From an uncultured Anaerococcus sp. (GTDB taxonomy: Bacteria; Bacillota; Clostridia; Tissierellales; Peptoniphilaceae), in the NCBI RefSeq assembly GCF_943912825.1, contig NZ_CALTUX010000006.1:6277-70276 (forward strand): a stretch of DNA of 64,000 bases, given 5' to 3'. Within the stretch, counting starts at the first letter, position 1. Each line of letters begins with the position of its first letter. The translations under genes and the position numbers were made by a program. Below are positions 8,695 through 17,889 of this stretch, piece after piece. The notes beneath the pieces are model-generated. The model did no database searches. It was not told the DNA's origin and saw nothing but the letters and a program-made list of their open reading frames with translations.

Positions 8695-10233
8695 TTGATT
8701 TTTTTAAAGCAAGACGAAAACATGTACAAACTCCTTGTAGCCCTATTTCATAAGGATGGGACATGGGTAAGAATGGATGACCTTGTAGATGAATTAGACC
8801 TTAGTAAAAAGACTATCCACAATTATATAAGCTCTCTTGAGAAGTTATTTAAAGACTATGCTAAATTTGAAATGACTTCAAACCTTGTAAAGGCAGACTT
8901 TATCCTTGATATTGGGCTAAAAACTATCAAGAAAATTTTTATCAAAAACTCCCTAATCAGCGAAATTTTAACAAACACTTTTTTGGGGAAGGTAGATAAC
9001 AAGAAGGACTTGGCTACTAAGCTTAATACCAGCGATTCTTCTATTTTTAGAAATATAGCCTATCTTAACGAGGCGATAAAAGAAATTTATAATATTGAAT
9101 TTTCCTATGCAGACCTTGACTTTGTAGGCGATGAGTATGATATAGAAAAATTTTACCTAAATCTTTTCATCAATACACAACTTAGCCCACTTGACTGGCC
9201 TTTTGAGGGTCTTGTCGATGAGAAGGATGTAACTACTATTGCAGAAAGCATTGGCAAATCTATCTACATGGAGATTATTTTTGGCCAATATTCTTATATC
9301 AAGACTGCCCTTGCCATTTCAATTATAAGGTATAGGAGGGGCTTTAAGTTTAAACTTGGCAAGATTGACCAAAATATGCTTGCCTTTGTCAAAAATTGTC
9401 TGACAAATTTGCAAGTAGCAAGAGCTACCAGAAGGCTTCTGCCTGATGAAGATGGGGATTTGACTATGGTTTTGTACCAAATTTTGGCATTTTTTATTAA
9501 CCACGAGTACACCCCATATTTTAAGAGTTTGGATGAAGTTTTTGAAAGAGTCCCTGCCTACAAAGACTACTATGCCTATCTTTATGATAGGTCAATCGCC
9601 CTATGCGATAAGTACGGGATTGATAAGACTAAGCTTGAAAACGACTACAAGGAAATTTTTTCTTACTTTTATGTAAGGTTATTTAACGTAGAACAGGCAG
9701 ACTTTTTCGTAGCAAAAAGCCAGTATCTGCTGGATTATATTAAGATTATTAATGTAGATTTTTATAAGGATATCTGGGCTATGATGGATGGGCTTTTGGA
9801 TAGCTACCCTCAACTTAAGGCTAGGTATTCAACAGATGCCATGGTTTATGCCATTTATTCAACCTGGCCAGGCCTTTTCGGTCACATAATCAATTCTACA
9901 AGACCGATTAATGCTATAATTATTTCTAATTATGACAGGTACCATTCAAGACTTATCCAGGATTTTATAAATTCTACAGCATCTGTTATCCTAAGTACTG
10001 ATATTTATACAAGACCTAGTCTTGATATTAATTGGCTTAAGGAGTCTCCTTATGAAGTTATCATAACAGATTTTATCCTCGAAGCAGACCTTGGCGAAAA
10101 GATAGTCTTAAACCTCGAAAACTTGCCAAGAGCCAACAGGTCTTTTAAGATTTTAAGTCAAATCCTTGGCAAAAAATTCACTGAAACCAAGGCAGAAAAC
10201 CCTAGCCTTTTTGATAATCCAAAGCCACTTTAA
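8695..10233 (+). CDS. Mga-like HTH transcriptional regulator
   Basis: About 512 residues. N-terminal winged-helix region (residues ~15-60, VRMDDLVDELDLSKKTIHNY) and a second HTH-like segment (~100-135, DLATKLNTSDSSIFRNIAYL) resemble the Mga/M-trans-acting positive regulator architecture. The long central part may be PRD-like, and the C-terminus (NAIIISNYDRYHSRLIQDFI onward) resembles an EIIB-like fold. No conserved PRD histidines could be placed with confidence. The start is taken as TTG at 8695 because AGAGGTGA precedes it by a normal spacing. GTG 8686 lies inside that site, and ATG 8722 is the alternative. It is divergent from the XRE operon, has its own -10 (TATAAT, 8659-8664), and ends at a strong terminator, so it is monocistronic. 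Its target is not evident. Confidence 0.65.
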   Translation: MIFLKQDENMYKLLVALFHKDGTWVRMDDLVDELDLSKKTIHNYISSLEKLFKDYAKFEMTSNLVKADFILDIGLKTIKKIFIKNSLISEILTNTFLGKVDNKKDLATKLNTSDSSIFRNIAYLNEAIKEIYNIEFSYADLDFVGDEYDIEKFYLNLFINTQLSPLDWPFEGLVDEKDVTTIAESIGKSIYMEIIFGQYSYIKTALAISIIRYRRGFKFKLGKIDQNMLAFVKNCLTNLQVARATRRLLPDEDGDLTMVLYQILAFFINHEYTPYFKSLDEVFERVPAYKDYYAYLYDRSIALCDKYGIDKTKLENDYKEIFSYFYVRLFNVEQADFFVAKSQYLLDYIKIINVDFYKDIWAMMDGLLDSYPQLKARYSTDAMVYAIYSTWPGLFGHIINSTRPINAIIISNYDRYHSRLIQDFINSTASVILSTDIYTRPSLDINWLKESPYEVIITDFILEADLGEKIVLNLENLPRANRSFKILSQILGKKFTETKAENPSLFDNPKPL

Positions 10234-10249
10234 AATAACTTTAAGCTAT

Positions 10250-10285
10250 AAAAGCCCCCAACTATTTTTGTCTGGGGACTTTTCT
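10250..10285 (+). terminator. Terminator of the Mga-like gene
   Basis: Arms AAAAGCCCCCA and TGGGGACTTTT (one mismatch) with loop ACTATTTTTGTC, then a T-rich run. It lies 17 bases after the stop codon. Confidence 0.85.
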
Positions 10286-10340
10286 TTTATGAATTTTTTG
10301 TGTATAATAATGGAAATATTGTATAAAAGGAGATGATCAA

Positions 10341-11024
10341 ATGTTAGCTGTAATAGTAAATACCCTGGCAGTTTTTGTCGGGGGTATGGTCGGGGCCGGC
10401 CTTTCAAACAGGCTTGCTCACAAGTACCAAGAAGCCATTATGAAGTTTTTACCTATTGCCATTCTTGTATTAGGTATCGATTCTGCTCTTAAGGGTGATA
10501 TTATGATTATGATCATCTCCATAGTGGGCGGGGTCCTTGTAGGAGAATACCTAGATCTTGAGGGAGGCCTTGATAAATTTGCGGACTTTCTTAAAAAGAA
10601 GTTTATAAAAAATTCTGAAAGTGACTTTTCCACTGGTTTTATTTCAGGGGTTTTGCTTTTTTGTGTTGGCTCTATGGGGATTCTTGGATCAATTGATGCA
10701 GGGGTTAAGGGCGATTATTCAATTCTTCTAACAAAGGCTGTCCTTGACGGGCTATCAGCACTTTTTCTTGCGGCAAGCCTTGGTAGGGGGATTGCCTTTG
10801 CAAGCCTTGCAGTCTTTATCTATGAAGGAGCTATTTGTCTTTTGGCAGGCCTTCTCTCCCCACTTTTTACAGATTTCGTCCTTGCAAATATTTCAGGTGT
10901 CGGCGGCCTTACAATCATTGCCATAGGCCTATCCATGCTTGATATAGTCGACTTTAGGATAGCCAACGCCCTACCAGCCCTTGCCTTTCCTCTTATAATT
11001 GGTCTAATAATGTCCTTGATTTAA
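10341..11024 (+). CDS. DUF554 family membrane protein
   Basis: A 227-residue multi-pass membrane protein of the DUF554 (YqgA/YdfK) family, function unknown. Characteristic features are the Gly-rich first segment (NTLAVFVGGMVGAGLSNRL), GVLLFCVGSMGILGSIDAG, and the C-terminal IANALPALAFPLIIG. Length is typical (about 230). RBS AAAGGAG is six bases or so before the ATG. It lies alone between two terminators and has no obvious functional partner. Confidence 0.85.
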   Translation: MLAVIVNTLAVFVGGMVGAGLSNRLAHKYQEAIMKFLPIAILVLGIDSALKGDIMIMIISIVGGVLVGEYLDLEGGLDKFADFLKKKFIKNSESDFSTGFISGVLLFCVGSMGILGSIDAGVKGDYSILLTKAVLDGLSALFLAASLGRGIAFASLAVFIYEGAICLLAGLLSPLFTDFVLANISGVGGLTIIAIGLSMLDIVDFRIANALPALAFPLIIGLIMSLI

Positions 11025-11052
11025 AAAAATCCTCCAAGCGGAGGATTTTTCT
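11022..11052. terminator. Bidirectional terminator between convergent genes
   Basis: AAAAATCCTCC-AAGC-GGAGGATTTTT is a perfect hairpin flanked by A and T runs, so it can end transcription of both the DUF554 gene (plus) and the GNAT gene (minus) that converge here. Confidence 0.93.
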
Positions 11053-11902
11053 ATGCTCTATAGAGTATATAGGTATCTAGTTTTTCAAAGCCATTTGCTT
11101 GGGCTACTTCTAGTTCTAATTCTTTTTCCACTTCTATGAAATATTTGATTTCCCCAATTTTTCCAAATTCTTCTATTAGGAAATTTTCCATAGCTTTAAT
11201 TAGGTTCTCGCAAATATCCTTGTTAGGGTCTTTCATAAAGATTCCAAAGATTTCTCCCTTGCAGGGATTTTTGCCGTAGATTTTTACTAAGAGACTAGCT
11301 GTAATCTCTCCCTTATCCTTTTTGACAAAGACCCTAAACCTGTCAAAGTCCCTATATAGATTGGGGCTTGAATAGTACATACCTTTTGCAAAGGAATCGT
11401 GAAAATCCTTATAGACGGCGAAGTCTTCCTTGGCTAAGAGTTCGATATTTTCTGTAATAGCGGAAGATTTTTCTAAATTTTTAGCCTCTAGGACATGGGA
11501 GTGTTCTACAATTTTTGCTTTTTCTACAAAAGATTTTTCCTTATTTATCCAAGAAGCTTCCCCAAGACCTATATTTATAGGATAGGCCTTGTGGTCTTTT
11601 TTTATCTTTTCTAAAAGGCCTTCTAAGACCTCTGGATCCTTATTTTTTATAATAAGAAGGGTGGTTTGGATATATTTTTCATCTTCATCCCAAAAATAGG
11701 TGACAAGGCCCTTTATTTCATCATCTTCTATGGCCAAAAGCGTGCTTGTAGCCATAAATTCTATGGAATATTCTAGCTCCCTATAAAGGTCGCTAATGGA
11801 TGAAAATTTGGGGTAGGATGCTTGATCTTGCTCCTTTATGGCAAGATCTAGGAGAGGCCTTACTTTAGCAAGGTCAGGCCTTTCTAGTTTTCTTATTTGC
11901 AT
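11051..11902 (-). CDS. Double GNAT-fold acetyltransferase-like protein
   Basis: A 283-residue protein that reads as two GNAT-like halves. Residues 1-135 start with MQIRKLERPDLAKVRPLLD and have the beta-strand LLAIEDDEIKGLVTYFWD. Residues about 145-283 have FRVFVKKDKGEITASLLVKI and end in AQANGFEKLDTYILYR, a typical GNAT C-terminus. The acetyl-CoA loop R/Q-x2-G-x-G/A is not clear in either half, so catalytic activity is uncertain. Its start overlaps the glutamate dehydrogenase stop by one base (TAATG), so it is translationally coupled to gdhA. Confidence 0.6.
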   Translation of the reverse strand: MQIRKLERPDLAKVRPLLDLAIKEQDQASYPKFSSISDLYRELEYSIEFMATSTLLAIEDDEIKGLVTYFWDEDEKYIQTTLLIIKNKDPEVLEGLLEKIKKDHKAYPINIGLGEASWINKEKSFVEKAKIVEHSHVLEAKNLEKSSAITENIELLAKEDFAVYKDFHDSFAKGMYYSSPNLYRDFDRFRVFVKKDKGEITASLLVKIYGKNPCKGEIFGIFMKDPNKDICENLIKAMENFLIEEFGKIGEIKYFIEVEKELELEVAQANGFEKLDTYILYRA

Positions 11903-13170
11903 TAAAATCTTCCCTTAAGTTTGAGGGCTTTTTCTATCCTTGATAGGCTTAGGATGAAGGCTGCTTGTCTGAAGGTAACCTTGTATTTATCAGCTGTTGC
12001 AAAAACTTGATCAATGGCCCTTGCCATATCTTTTTCTTGTTTGGCCCTTACTTCTTCTTCTGTTAGGTAGGATCCTGTGATATTTTGTACCCATTCGTAG
12101 TGGCTGACTAAAACTCCACCGGAATTGGCTAGGATATCAGGAATGAGTGGGATATTTTTCTCATTTAGGATTTTCTCCCCTGCTTCAGTGACAGGACCGT
12201 TGGCTGCTTCTACAATTAGCTTAGCCTTAATTGAGTCTGCATTGGCATCGCTGATTACATTTTCTAGGGCTGCAGGAATTAGGATGTCGCAGTCTAGGGC
12301 GAAAAATTCTTCTGTAGTGATTTTTTCTGCCTCTATATTAAGCTCTGATCCTGTCTTATCCTTAGCCGCTTGGATTTTTTCTATATCTAGGCCATCCTTA
12401 TCATAGATGCCGTAGGATCCATCTGGGTGCTCATGGTCTCTGGAGTTTAGAGCGATAAGCTTTGCTCCATCCTCTATTAGATATTTGGCCGCAAAAGAAC
12501 CAACATTTCCAAAACCTTGGAGGGCAAGAGTGGCGCCTTCTAGGCTCTTTCCAATTTTTTCGTAGTATTTTTTAATTGTTAAATAAACACCAAAGCCTGT
12601 AGCTTCACTTCTTCCAAGAGAACCTCCCATGTCAACTGACTTGCCTGTGAAGGTTGCTATATCTTGGCGGCCACCATTTAGGGCTATATATTCGTCTGTG
12701 AAATATCCCATAATCTTGGCATTGGTATTTACATCTGGGGCTGGAATATCAATTCTTGGTCCTAAATAATTATTCATTGCCCTGACAAAGCCACGAGATA
12801 AGATTTCAAGCTCTCTTTCAGAAAGCTTGTTAGGATCTACGATGATTCCTCCCTTGCCACCTCCTAGTGGAAGGCCAAGTAGGGCTACCTTTAGGCTCAT
12901 TAAAGTGGATAGGACTTTGACTTCTTCATAGGTCACAGATTGGTGAAATCTGACCCCGCCCTTGGATGGGCCTAGGGCTGTAGAATGGGCAGACCTAAAG
13001 GCCCTAAAGGTCTTAGTTGTGCCATCATCCATCTTTACTGGTATATTGGCTTCGATGATTCTTTCAGGTTCTTTGATTATCTCATAAAATGATTCAGATA
13101 GGCCTGCTATCTCGCAAACTTTTTTAAGCTTGTCTTGTAGGTCTAGAAATTGTTCTTTAGCGTTTGACAT
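11902..13170 (-). CDS. gdhA: Glutamate dehydrogenase
   Basis: A 422-residue hexameric-type GDH interconverting glutamate and 2-oxoglutarate plus ammonia. Motifs: LPLGGGKGGIIVDP (substrate Lys) near residue 100, PAPDVNTN near 140, and the Rossmann loop LQGFGNVG near 213. Length matches the small hexameric NAD-type family used by anaerobic cocci to ferment glutamate. It has its own promoter and is coupled to the GNAT-like gene downstream. In this setting it may supply the first step of amino-acid fermentation (inference). Confidence 0.95.
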   Translation of the reverse strand: MSNAKEQFLDLQDKLKKVCEIAGLSESFYEIIKEPERIIEANIPVKMDDGTTKTFRAFRSAHSTALGPSKGGVRFHQSVTYEEVKVLSTLMSLKVALLGLPLGGGKGGIIVDPNKLSERELEILSRGFVRAMNNYLGPRIDIPAPDVNTNAKIMGYFTDEYIALNGGRQDIATFTGKSVDMGGSLGRSEATGFGVYLTIKKYYEKIGKSLEGATLALQGFGNVGSFAAKYLIEDGAKLIALNSRDHEHPDGSYGIYDKDGLDIEKIQAAKDKTGSELNIEAEKITTEEFFALDCDILIPAALENVISDANADSIKAKLIVEAANGPVTEAGEKILNEKNIPLIPDILANSGGVLVSHYEWVQNITGSYLTEEEVRAKQEKDMARAIDQVFATADKYKVTFRQAAFILSLSRIEKALKLKGRF

Positions 13171-13210
13171 ATTTGCCTTCTTTCTTAAATAAAAATTAAC
13201 ATTTATCTTT

Positions 13211-13240
13211 ATTATACAAGCAAATTAAAATTTTTCTCAA
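13211..13240 (-). promoter_or_regulatory. Promoter of gdhA
   Basis: Minus strand TTGAGA (13235-13240), 18-base spacer, TATAAT (13211-13216). The -35 box is embedded in the T-run of the activase terminator. Confidence 0.7.
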
Positions 13241-13271
13241 AAAAATCATCCTAATTTCTTAGGATGATCTA
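13237..13271 (-). terminator. Terminator of the activase gene
   Basis: Minus-strand hairpin ATCATCCTAA / TTAGGATGAT with loop GAAA, then TTTTTTT. It lies a few bases after the stop of the 1417-residue activase gene. Confidence 0.92.
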
Positions 13272-13275
13272 TAAT

Positions 13276-16200
13276 TTATTTTGCTTTAATCTTATCCCTA
13301 GCGGCACTCATCATTAGCTTGACCCTATTTACTTGGTTTACTTCTGATGCACCTGGATCGTAGTCTATGGCTACGATGTTAGCCTCTGGATAGCTTTCTC
13401 TTATCTTTTTCATCACTCCCTTGCCGGTGATGTGGTTTGGAAGACAGCCAAAAGGCTGGATGCAGACGATATTTGGGGCACCCTGGTGGATTAGTTCTAC
13501 CATCTCCCCTGCAAGAAGCCATCCTTCACCAGCTTGGTTGCCAAGGGATGTGACTTCATTAGCTAGGTCTGCTATGTCATCTATATAAAGAGGTTCTGTG
13601 AATCTCTCACTTTCCCTTAGGGCCTTTCTGATTGGCTTTCTATTTGCCTCTATTAGCTTGATTCCAAGCCTTCCCATCCTGGCTGTGGCAGATGACTTTC
13701 CATATAAGTCGCGCTTTAATTCTGTATTTTTCATGCAGTACATCAAAAAGTCTGTTAAATCTGGCATGACTACCTCAGCGCCCTCTGCTTCTAGGACATC
13801 TTGGAGGTGATTGTTGGCTTCTGGCAAGAATTTGACCAAGATTTCTCCAACTATACCTGCCTTTGGGATTTCCTTGTTGCAGACTGGAAGGTCTTCAAAA
13901 TCTCTGACAATCTCTTGGATTGCTTGCCTGTATCTCTTGGTTTTCATTGTGGCAATTTCTGAAGATAGCTTATTTATCCATGCTTCCTTAAGGTCATTTA
14001 CAGAGCCTAACTCGATTTCATAAGGCCTTGTGGCATTTGACACTCTATTTATGAGGTCTCCCAAAAGGATGGCCCTTATGGCTTGCTTAAGAAGTGGGAT
14101 ATTTTTAAATCTAACTAGGTCAAAGCCCTCATTGGTTTCTATGCCTTGGGCTGACAGGGCAATGACTGGTAGGTCTGGAAAACCCGCATCCTTTAGTCCC
14201 TTTCTGATGTAGCCTACATAGTTGGATGCCCTGCAGGCTCCTCCGGTTTGGGTCATGAGGAGGGCAAGCTTATCAGTGTCGTATTTGCCAGATTTTACAG
14301 CGTGGATTAGCTGACCTACTACTGTTATTGATGGGTAGCAGGAGTCGTTGTTTACATATTTTAGGCCCGTATCTATGACATCTTCATCGATGGTGTCTAG
14401 AAATTCTATATTAAAGCCAAAGGCCTTAAAGGCATGCTCCATTATCCTGAAGTGCTCTCTTGCCATCTGTGGGGCAAGGATGGTGTAGCCTTCTAGTTTC
14501 ATTTCCTTGGTAAATTCAGTGTTTTCGTAGGCAAAGTCACTTGGATTTGTCTTAAAACTTATTCCTTCTCTTTTCTTTTGGTCAAGGGCTTCTAAAAGAG
14601 ATCTGAGTCTGATTTTTACCGCTCCTAGGTTTGAGATTTCATCGATTTTTAAAAGGGTATAAATCTTGCCGTGGGATTTTAAAAGCTCTTCTACCTGGTC
14701 GGTTGTGACTGCATCTAGGCCGCAACCAAAGGAATTAAGCTGGATTAGCTGGAAGTTGTCATTTTCTGCAACATATTTGCTGGCCCTATAAAGCCTTGCG
14801 TGATAGGACCACTGGTCAAGGACCCTGAGCTCTTTGGTCAAATCTTTCACATTGTAGGCTATGGCATCTTCTGAAAGGACTGGTATATCCATCGATTCGA
14901 TTAAGTCTGCTATGCCGTGGTTGACTTCTGGATCTATGTGGTAAGGCCTACCTGCTAGGACTATGGCATTTAGGTCATTTTTCCTTACATAGTCAATTAT
15001 TTCCTTGCCCTTTTTCCTTATTTGGTCATGGTAGGCTTGCTCAGCTTCCCAAGCCAGGCTTACGGCATTTTCTATTTCCTTTTTTCTTAGGACGTTTCCT
15101 TCGTGAGAATATCCTTCAAAGACTTCGACCAGCCTTTTTTTGATGATTTCCTCACTTTCAAAGGACAGGTAAGGATTTAGGAATTTAACCTCACTTAGCC
15201 TATCGACGTTGTTATTTATAACATCAGGATAACCGCTTACTACTGGGCAATTCATCTGATTTTTGGCCGCATCAAATTGCTTGTAGGCATAAAAAACACC
15301 TGGATAGAAGATTAGGTCAGGCTTTTTGTCGATTAAATCTTCCATGTGGCCGTGGACTAGCTTGGCTGGATAGCAGGCTGTCTCTGATGAAATGGTGGCT
15401 ATACCCTTTTCATAAATTTTCCTATCTGAGTCACTTGATAAAATAATATCAAAGCCTAGACTATCAAAAAATTTGTGCCAGAAAGGATAATCTTCATATA
15501 TATTTAAAACACGAGGAATGCCGACCCTACCAAAACGGGCACCATCTCCTAGAGTCTTTCTATCAAAGAGGAGCTTATACTTGTACTTGTACATATTTAG
15601 GTCATCTTTTTTCTTATCAAGCTTGATGCCTGCTCCTCTTTCGCACCTATTGCCTGTGATAAATCTCCTACCATCGGCAAAGGTATTTATGACTAGGGCG
15701 CAATTATTGGTACACCTACCGCACCTAGCTGATTTTTGGCTGTAGGAGAAATTTTCAAGCACGCTTTGACCTGCCATCTGTGATGAGCCAGTGGACTTAT
15801 CTTTGGCAATTAAAGCCATACCCATGGCTCCCATAAGGCCTGCTATTTCTGGTCTTGTTACATCTCTTCCAGAAATTTTCTCAAAGGCCCTTAAAATGGC
15901 ATCTCCATAAAAGGTACCACCTTGGACCACTATATTTTTGCCAAGGCTCTTTGGGTCCCTAATCTTGATTACCTTTTGGATGGCATTTTTGATTACCGAA
16001 TAGCAAAGGCCTGCTGCTATGTCTTCGACCTCAGAGCCTTCCTTTTGGGCCTGTTTGACCTTGGAATTCATAAAGACTGTACACCTAGAACCAAGGTCTG
16101 CCGGCTCCTTGCTCCTAATGGCCCTTTGCTGAAATTCTTTGACATCCATGGATACAGAGGCTGCAAAGGTTGATAAAAATGAGCCACAGCCTGAAGAGCA

Positions 16201-17529
16201 GGCCTCATTTAGCTGGATGGAGTCGATTATCCCATCCCTTATGTGCATGGCTTTCATATCTTGGCCGCCTATATCAAGGATAAAGTCTACATCAGGATCA
16301 AAAAACTTGGCCGCCCTATAGTGGGCAATGGTTTCTACCTCGCCATTGTCAATATGTAGAGCGTTTTTGATAAAATCTTCCCCATAGCCACAGATACCAG
16401 AAGAGGCTATATAGGCCTTTGGATTTTTCTTGGCAAGGCCTTCTTTAAGCATTGAAATTACAACCTCTAGTGGCCTTCCTAGATTCATCCTATAGTCATC
16501 TAATAAGATCTCATTATCTTCAGAAAGCCAGACCATCTTGCTGGTAGTAGAGCCTGCATCAAGGCCTACATAGATTGGTCCCTGGTAAGTGGCAAGGTCC
16601 CTATATTTTACCTTGTCTGTCTTATGCCTTTTCTTAAATTCTTCATAGTCATCAAGGTTTTCAAAAAGAGCTTCAAGCCTTTTGGTCATCTCTAGATTTA
16701 CTTCCTTGGCATTTTCAAGCCTTGTAAGCAAATCATTAAGGGCCACTGGCTTTGAATTTTCACTAGATAAAATCGCAGCCCCCTTGGCTACATAAACTTC
16801 TGCATCATCTGGTATATAAAAATTATTTTCATCCTCGCCTAGGGTTTCTACAAATCTTTCCCTAAGAGAAGATAGGAAATGGAGGGGCCCGCCCAAAAAG
16901 GTGACATTGCCCTTAATTGGCCTACCGCAGGCCAGGTTTGAAATCGTCTGGTTGACTACAGATTGAAAGACTGAAATTGCTATATCTTCCCTGCTTGCTC
17001 CCTGGTTCATCAAGGCCTGGATATCAGTCTTTGCAAAGACCCCGCACCTAGATGCTATGGGATAGATTTTCTTGTAGGCTTTAGAAAGGTCATTTAAGCC
17101 TTTCGCATCTGTGTCAAGGAGGGCTGCCATCTGGTCGATAAAGGCCCCTGTTCCTCCAGCACAAATTGAATTCATCCTCTGTTCAACAGAGCCAGAAAGG
17201 TAGGTAATCTTTGAATCCTCCCCACCAAGCTCTATCAAAACATCAGTCTCTGGGATAAATTCCTTGATAGCACGAGTTTCTGCTATGACCTCCTGGACAA
17301 AGGCCACCCCCAAGATATCTTCTAAAAACATACCGCCAGAACCAGTCACATTCATAGTTAGGCTTAGGTCGCCAAACTTATGGTAAAGATCTGTAAGGAC
17401 CTTCTTTACAGTCGCCCTCACATCTGATTTGTGGCGGATATATACTGAATAAATTGTATTAAAAAGCTCATCAGTGACCACTACCTTAACAGTAGTAGAA
17501 CCAACATCAAGCCCCATATGTAAATTCAT
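13276..17529 (-). CDS. Giant CoA-substrate-specific enzyme activase (BadF/HgdC type)
   Basis: 1417 residues. Two ASKHA ATPase domains of the BcrA/BadF/HgdC type stand in tandem: residues ~1-255 (GLDVGSTTVKVVV, GGEDSKI, CAGGTGAFIDQMA) and ~315-575 (GLDAGSTTSKMVW, DIGGQDMKAM, EACSSGCGSFL). They are followed by a short Cys cluster (CGRCTNNC), a DUF2229-like region (~650-880) and a C-terminal HgdB-like portion ending with QPFGCLPNHITGKGVMKKI. Small activases (HgdC) hydrolyse ATP to inject an electron into 2-hydroxyacyl-CoA dehydratases or benzoyl-CoA reductases. The fused ~1400-residue form is widespread in anaerobes, but its substrate is not established. No dehydratase subunits lie nearby. It is monocistronic. 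Confidence 0.85.
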   Translation of the reverse strand: MNLHMGLDVGSTTVKVVVTDELFNTIYSVYIRHKSDVRATVKKVLTDLYHKFGDLSLTMNVTGSGGMFLEDILGVAFVQEVIAETRAIKEFIPETDVLIELGGEDSKITYLSGSVEQRMNSICAGGTGAFIDQMAALLDTDAKGLNDLSKAYKKIYPIASRCGVFAKTDIQALMNQGASREDIAISVFQSVVNQTISNLACGRPIKGNVTFLGGPLHFLSSLRERFVETLGEDENNFYIPDDAEVYVAKGAAILSSENSKPVALNDLLTRLENAKEVNLEMTKRLEALFENLDDYEEFKKRHKTDKVKYRDLATYQGPIYVGLDAGSTTSKMVWLSEDNEILLDDYRMNLGRPLEVVISMLKEGLAKKNPKAYIASSGICGYGEDFIKNALHIDNGEVETIAHYRAAKFFDPDVDFILDIGGQDMKAMHIRDGIIDSIQLNEACSSGCGSFLSTFAASVSMDVKEFQQRAIRSKEPADLGSRCTVFMNSKVKQAQKEGSEVEDIAAGLCYSVIKNAIQKVIKIRDPKSLGKNIVVQGGTFYGDAILRAFEKISGRDVTRPEIAGLMGAMGMALIAKDKSTGSSQMAGQSVLENFSYSQKSARCGRCTNNCALVINTFADGRRFITGNRCERGAGIKLDKKKDDLNMYKYKYKLLFDRKTLGDGARFGRVGIPRVLNIYEDYPFWHKFFDSLGFDIILSSDSDRKIYEKGIATISSETACYPAKLVHGHMEDLIDKKPDLIFYPGVFYAYKQFDAAKNQMNCPVVSGYPDVINNNVDRLSEVKFLNPYLSFESEEIIKKRLVEVFEGYSHEGNVLRKKEIENAVSLAWEAEQAYHDQIRKKGKEIIDYVRKNDLNAIVLAGRPYHIDPEVNHGIADLIESMDIPVLSEDAIAYNVKDLTKELRVLDQWSYHARLYRASKYVAENDNFQLIQLNSFGCGLDAVTTDQVEELLKSHGKIYTLLKIDEISNLGAVKIRLRSLLEALDQKKREGISFKTNPSDFAYENTEFTKEMKLEGYTILAPQMAREHFRIMEHAFKAFGFNIEFLDTIDEDVIDTGLKYVNNDSCYPSITVVGQLIHAVKSGKYDTDKLALLMTQTGGACRASNYVGYIRKGLKDAGFPDLPVIALSAQGIETNEGFDLVRFKNIPLLKQAIRAILLGDLINRVSNATRPYEIELGSVNDLKEAWINKLSSEIATMKTKRYRQAIQEIVRDFEDLPVCNKEIPKAGIVGEILVKFLPEANNHLQDVLEAEGAEVVMPDLTDFLMYCMKNTELKRDLYGKSSATARMGRLGIKLIEANRKPIRKALRESERFTEPLYIDDIADLANEVTSLGNQAGEGWLLAGEMVELIHQGAPNIVCIQPFGCLPNHITGKGVMKKIRESYPEANIVAIDYDPGASEVNQVNRVKLMMSAARDKIKAK

Positions 17530-17814
17530 ATTATTCCTTTCTAAATGAATAAAATACCTTCACGCTTATAAATTTTATTAGATAAGAAATTCCTAGTAAA
17601 TTACTAGAGATTAATACATAAAAAATTTAATATTATTATACCCCTTATTTAAAAAATAAAAGGCAAATTTATTTTATAAATGGCTATTTTAACGATAATA
17701 GAAAAGAATCATCTCTTATAGGCTAGATTATAAGACTTAAGAGGCTTTTACAAATTATGGGTCCTTGTAAAATTTTCTTTACATTTTTATGCAAATATAA
17801 AAAAATATCGATCT
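17530..17814. other. AT-rich divergent intergenic region upstream of hcp and the activase
   Basis: About 285 bases without a gene. A TATAAT-like sequence near 17637 could serve the minus-strand activase, but no convincing -35 partner is seen. An imperfect dyad TGTAAA-N6-TTTACA (17766-17783) lies 32 bases upstream of the Crp/Fnr-like site and may be a weaker second site. Confidence 0.4.
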
Positions 17815-17857
17815 TGTAACTAATGTTACAGATTCTTTATGAAATTTATCATATAAT
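17815..17857 (+). promoter_or_regulatory. Crp/Fnr-type activator site plus -10 box of hcp
   Basis: Perfect dyad TGTAAC-TAAT-GTTACA at 17815-17830, followed by TATAAT at 17852-17857 with no good -35 hexamer. Taking the start at about 17864, the dyad centre is at about -41.5, the classic class II position for Crp/Fnr family activators. The Crp/Fnr gene just downstream of hcp is the natural candidate regulator (inference). Confidence 0.8.
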
Positions 17858-17889
17858 AGACTTATAAGAAAAATATGAGGAGGAAAAAT

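Noticed and set aside
8537..8764. 75-codon minus-strand frame upstream of the XRE gene
   Set aside because: It runs through the consensus promoter, both operators and the start of the divergent gene, has no ribosome site and no protein-like composition.
17766..17783. Second Crp/Fnr-like dyad TGTAAA-N6-TTTACA
   Set aside because: Spacer is N6 rather than N4 and the sequence is A/T-rich enough to arise by chance; kept only as a remark.
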